A stretch of DNA of 64,000 nucleotides from Streptomyces albiflavescens (lineage in GTDB: Bacteria > Actinomycetota > Actinomycetes > Streptomycetales > Streptomycetaceae): the NCBI RefSeq assembly GCF_014645835.1, contig NZ_BMMM01000013.1:2010-66009 (forward strand). Reading direction: 5' to 3'. Shown here in pieces: positions 61,313 to 64,000 of this stretch (positions are counted from its first letter, which is position 1; each line of letters begins with the position of its first letter). A model generated the notes under the pieces. The model worked only from the letters and a program-made list of their open reading frames with translations. It was not told the DNA's origin and did not search any database. Both the position numbers and the translations under genes were made by a program.

Positions 61313-61792
61313 CACACTCCTCCTCACATCACCACGCTCCTCCGTTCGTCCTCACCGCGCATTCCGATCCACTCGCGAAGGTCGACGGCAGCGCGACGAG
61401 CACGATCGCCCAGTCCGCCGCCATCCGTGCGATGGCTCGTCGCACGCGCACGAGGGCCCTACGCAGTCACACGGCTGCGCTCCGTGGCGTACGCGGCGCT
61501 GTCGGCGGCCCCGACCTGGCGGCCGCCGCAGCCCCGCACTGCGGCCTGCGGCCGTTGACGAGGTCGGAACCCATGCCCGGCGTGCCGGGCAGGTCTGCCA
61601 GGCCCAGGGCCTCGGAATCACCGGAGGAGAAGCAGGGGCTGGTCGACGTTTGCGACGGCCGCCACCGCCCGAGGGTTCCGGCCGACGCGCGCATGGGGGC
61701 GTCGGCCGGAACCTGTTGTGCTCACTGCCGCCGTACACGTTCCGGCACTTGGACGGTGTGGGAACGGTCGGTGGCGCCGGCGGCGGGTTCGG
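61313..61792. other. 480-bp intergenic region without recognised gene
   Basis: Apart from the terminator at 61674-61713 I see no supported gene. Frames on both strands are proline-, arginine- and cysteine-rich and have no ribosome site in a convincing place. A minus-strand frame at 61467-61694 (including DLPGTPGMGSDLVNGRRPQC) could be a decayed gene, but I recognise no family. Confidence 0.45.
61674..61713 (-). terminator. 15-bp perfect stem-loop after the serine protease gene
   Basis: GGTTCCGGCCGACGC (61674-61688) pairs exactly with GCGTCGGCCGGAACC (61699-61713) around a ten-base loop. It begins 80 bases beyond the protease stop on the minus strand. Confidence 0.7.
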
Positions 61793-62983
61793 TCAGGCGG
61801 TGTGGAGGGTGAGCCCGTAGCGGTTCAGGATCTCGTTGACCGGCTGGTACCAGGTTTCGCCGCCGCTGCTGCAGTTGCCCCAGCCGCCCGAGGTGACGCC
61901 CTGGGCCTGGTCGCCGCTGATGAAGGAGCCGCCGGAGTCCCCGGGTTCGGCGCAGACGCTCGTCTTCGTCATCTCGTGCACGGCGCCCTGGCTGTAGTTG
62001 ACGGTCTCGTTCTTGGCGAGCACAGTGCCGCAGTGCCAGTGGGAGGTGGAGCCCGAACGGCAGATGGACGCACCGACAGGAGCCTCCGCCGATCCGCGGA
62101 CGAGCTGGTCGGAGACGGTCCCCCAGCCCAGGACGACCGGCACGGTCCACCAGCCGCTGCCGACGTTGACCCACGCGTAGTCGTTGTCGGGGAAGGAGGA
62201 ACCCTGGAAGTTGCCGATGTAGCTGTGGTCCCAGCCGCTCACGCCGGCTCCGGGCTGTCCGCAGTGTCCGGCGGTGACGAAGCCCCCGTACACGGAGAAG
62301 CCGATGGAGCAGCGGACGTTGCCCGTGTAGTAGGGGTCTCCGCCCACTGTTCCGGCGGCGAGAGTGCGTGGCGCCTGCCGTGTCTCTTGGACGATCACCG
62401 GTCCGGCCTGGCGAGCGCGCCCCAGAAACGTCCGGACATCGTTGTCATTCTGTCGTGCGCCGACCACGCTGACGACGACCGAGTTGCTCTTGGGATCGAC
62501 ATGCCAGCCACTGACGCTTCGCGGGGCGTCGAGGGTGTCGATCCTCGCCATGGCGGCGTCGAGCTGTCGTTCGGTGTGCTCCACAAGAGCGACCCGGGCG
62601 CCCGTGGCCTCAACGGCCCTCTTCTGCGCACTGTCGGCGATCGCGACGGTGAGTCGGCCGCTGTCCGCCTCGAACCATGAGCCACCGTACGAGCCTCCCG
62701 CGGCACGGCGGGCGGCTCGCTCGACGGCGCGCGCCGTCGACTCGGCCTTGAGCCGGGCGGTGGCCTGGCTGTTCGACAGGCCAAGATCCCGCTCCATGGC
62801 GGTGATCAGGGCCGAGGATCCCAGCGCACCAGTCGCGGAGGAGGACGTGGCGGCGGGGGCGTCGGCCGCGGACGCTTGGGTCGTCAGGGCGGCGGCCACG
62901 GTGCTCACCAGCAAGGCCGCGGACAAGCCGACCCGCAGAACAGTCTTGCGTCTCAAGGGAGTTGCCTTTCGTCGTTCCGTCAT
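61793..62983 (-). CDS. Secreted S1 serine protease, streptogrisin/alpha-lytic type
   Basis: 396 residues: signal peptide about 1-40 (ending ASAADA), an alpha-lytic-type propeptide to about 205, and a chymotrypsin-fold mature protease. The triad is visible as His in FVTAGHCGQ, Asp in DNDYAWV and Ser in EPGDSGGSF; six cysteines can form three disulfides. It degrades extracellular protein after autocatalytic removal of the propeptide. The ATG at 62983 lacks a ribosome site, and a TTG at about 62956 with AAAGG upstream is an alternative start. A perfect LacI-type palindrome lies 23 bases upstream of the ATG. Confidence 0.95.
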   Translation of the reverse strand: MTERRKATPLRRKTVLRVGLSAALLVSTVAAALTTQASAADAPAATSSSATGALGSSALITAMERDLGLSNSQATARLKAESTARAVERAARRAAGGSYGGSWFEADSGRLTVAIADSAQKRAVEATGARVALVEHTERQLDAAMARIDTLDAPRSVSGWHVDPKSNSVVVSVVGARQNDNDVRTFLGRARQAGPVIVQETRQAPRTLAAGTVGGDPYYTGNVRCSIGFSVYGGFVTAGHCGQPGAGVSGWDHSYIGNFQGSSFPDNDYAWVNVGSGWWTVPVVLGWGTVSDQLVRGSAEAPVGASICRSGSTSHWHCGTVLAKNETVNYSQGAVHEMTKTSVCAEPGDSGGSFISGDQAQGVTSGGWGNCSSGGETWYQPVNEILNRYGLTLHTA

Positions 62984-63005
62984 GGGGGAGTGGAGCGGAA
63001 GGGCA

Positions 63006-63021
63006 GTGAGAGCGCTCTCAC
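63006..63021. promoter_or_regulatory. Perfect 16-bp LacI-type palindrome upstream of the S1 protease
   Basis: GTGAGAGCGCTCTCAC is a perfect palindrome with the AGCGCT core of LacI-family operators; it resembles the CebR box TGGGAGCGCTCCCA. Position directly upstream of the protease gene suggests repression by a sugar-responsive LacI protein. No lacI gene lies beside it within the window. Confidence 0.65.
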
Positions 63022-63236
63022 GCGTGTGCGTCGATGAGGTTAGTCACGGATCATGAGCAGGTCCATGCCAATGCAAGCCATTGCTCGACCCGCGGCTACT
63101 GGTGAAGAGGCAGTGTTCAAACGCTGCGCTATTCGACGTGCGTGGTTGGTGCTGGGACTGATGGACTGCGCGCAAGGCTCCAGGGTTCTCACAAACTGAG
63201 GTGCGTTGGGCGGTGCCGTCCGCGCACACTCCACGC

Positions 63237-64000
63237 ATGGGTGCTGACAGCGCCGTATCGCTTCAGGAGAAGGCTCTGCAGCATGTCGCAGGGTCGTGCG
63301 AGGGAGAGCCGCTCGCTCGTGACCTACGGGTGACGATGCACTTCCATCCCGATCGTTCCGCAGGGGACCGTCTGATCCTGGCCCAGATGGCAGAAGACGG
63401 CGTCTGTCGGTCACAGTTCGCGACAGGCGCGGGCAACGGTGGGCTGACTGCTCACCCTGGTGGTGACCGATGGCGTTGGGAGAGCCGTATTTTTGGCGGC
63501 GCGTACGATGACGCCTCAGTTGATCAGCGCCCTGTATACGGTGCGTTGAACTATCGTCGTGATCCGATCGGTGGTGCGCCGCGGTTCGGCTCCTCGTACT
63601 TCAGACTCAACACCGAGGCCCTCAGGCGCACCACATTCTGCTACCCCGACAGTTCTACTGAGCCTTCCGACTTCGGCATAGCCGACCGCTGCTCGCTCAT
63701 CGAGCTTGCCGAGGCGGACAATCTGGACGCTTTGGATGATCACGTCGAGGCGCAGATCCATGGACCGCTCAGGTTCGACTGTGACGTAGAGGCGCTGGTG
63801 TTGGATCCCAGCTATCGCGGCACAGACGTCGAAAACGCAGCCGGCCGTCTTCCATGCCCAATCGAATGGCATCCCGGTTTTCGGCTCAGCGTGGCTGAAC
63901 TGCGACGTCACTCGAGCTACCGCGGACAGGAATACGTTGATTTGGGTGCTGAAATCGCCGTTGATTGCTGGCTCAATCCCAAGATTATCGGGGATGCCGC
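63237..64000 (+). CDS. DUF3626 protein, truncated by the window edge
   Basis: The frame opens with the ATG at 63237 and stays open for 254 codons to the last base, so the gene continues beyond the window. The translation has the DUF3626 pattern: VTMHFHPDRS near residue 34, then GLTAHPGGDRWRWESRIFGG and RPVYGALNYRRDPIGGAPRF near 90-120, and VDLGAEIAVDCWLNPKIIGD at the right edge. Function is unknown. Codon use differs from every other gene here: A- and T-ending codons such as TTT, GAT, CGT, ATT and CAA-type alternatives are frequent, and the upstream 200 bases are also less GC-rich. This suggests acquisition by transfer. No clear ribosome site precedes the ATG. Confidence 0.85.
   Translation, partial: MGADSAVSLQEKALQHVAGSCEGEPLARDLRVTMHFHPDRSAGDRLILAQMAEDGVCRSQFATGAGNGGLTAHPGGDRWRWESRIFGGAYDDASVDQRPVYGALNYRRDPIGGAPRFGSSYFRLNTEALRRTTFCYPDSSTEPSDFGIADRCSLIELAEADNLDALDDHVEAQIHGPLRFDCDVEALVLDPSYRGTDVENAAGRLPCPIEWHPGFRLSVAELRRHSSYRGQEYVDLGAEIAVDCWLNPKIIGDA

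Noticed and set aside
61467..61694. Minus-strand frame in the 480-bp gap before the phosphatase
   Set aside because: No family match and no initiation signal, and it spans the inverted repeat assigned as a terminator.

Overview
The window is high-GC actinobacterial DNA and almost certainly Streptomyces. The evidence is the strong G/C bias at third codon positions, a short chaplin, an XRE/DUF397 pair, an NsdA-like TPR regulator, SAV2177-type methyltransferases, SpoIIE-type phosphatases and many secreted Tat or lipoprotein products. I count about 59 intact protein genes, one gene cut by the right edge, one frameshifted gene and two gene remnants. I recognised no rRNA, tRNA, CRISPR array, insertion sequence or prophage. 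The content (secreted enzymes, small catabolic operons, gene remnants, degenerate repeats) reads as accessory or arm-proximal chromosome.

Layout. 0.1-9.5 kb: a BBE-type flavin oxidase, a methyltransferase, a P-loop protein, the XRE/DUF397 pair facing an NsdA-like regulator across a perfect inverted repeat, an SDR, a HATPase/DUF6624 couple and a methyltransferase C-terminal remnant. 9.6-12 kb: secreted proteins (PEBP lipoprotein, DUF4360, chaplin). 12-21.4 kb: a peptide-type module in which a ROK repressor and M81 peptidase face an ABC importer (SBP, two permeases, fused double ATPase) and a ROK kinase. 21.6-28.2 kb: a secreted protein, an NfeD-like/SPFH pair, a Tat-exported FAD oxidase, a TauD dioxygenase and a peroxiredoxin/DoxX pair. 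28.3-31.4 kb: a LacI regulator facing a TIM-barrel isomerase and an IolG-like dehydrogenase. 31.5-33.8 kb: a MarR-ABC exporter operon. 33.9-37.5 kb: a multidomain SpoIIE phosphatase, a DUF6296-like protein and a GNAT. 37.7-44.6 kb: a six-gene stress operon (dnaK-grpE-dnaJ-cbpM-clpB-trx), divergent from a probably leaderless PucR regulator. 46.9-54.5 kb: an AAA ATPase, SMP-30, a frameshifted EF-Tu-C-like gene, a large M4 protease, Lrp, an M20 deacylase and YciO. 54.6-59.9 kb: a steroid segment with cholesterol oxidase and 3-ketosteroid dehydrogenase divergent over a KstR-like box. 60-64 kb: a tautomerase remnant, a membrane PP2C phosphatase, a streptogrisin-like protease under a perfect LacI-type palindrome, and the start of an atypically composed DUF3626 gene.

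Themes. Several catabolic units have their own regulator and a visible operator (ROK, LacI, KstR-like, LacI-type palindrome). Translationally coupled overlaps are common. Intergenic regions carry degenerate 8-24 bp tandem repeats that look like lineage-specific minisatellites. I found no clearly new defence or mobile system. The best candidates for something undescribed are the ROK/M81/ABC module, the CbpM-headed stress operon, the repeat family and the HATPase/DUF6624 pair.
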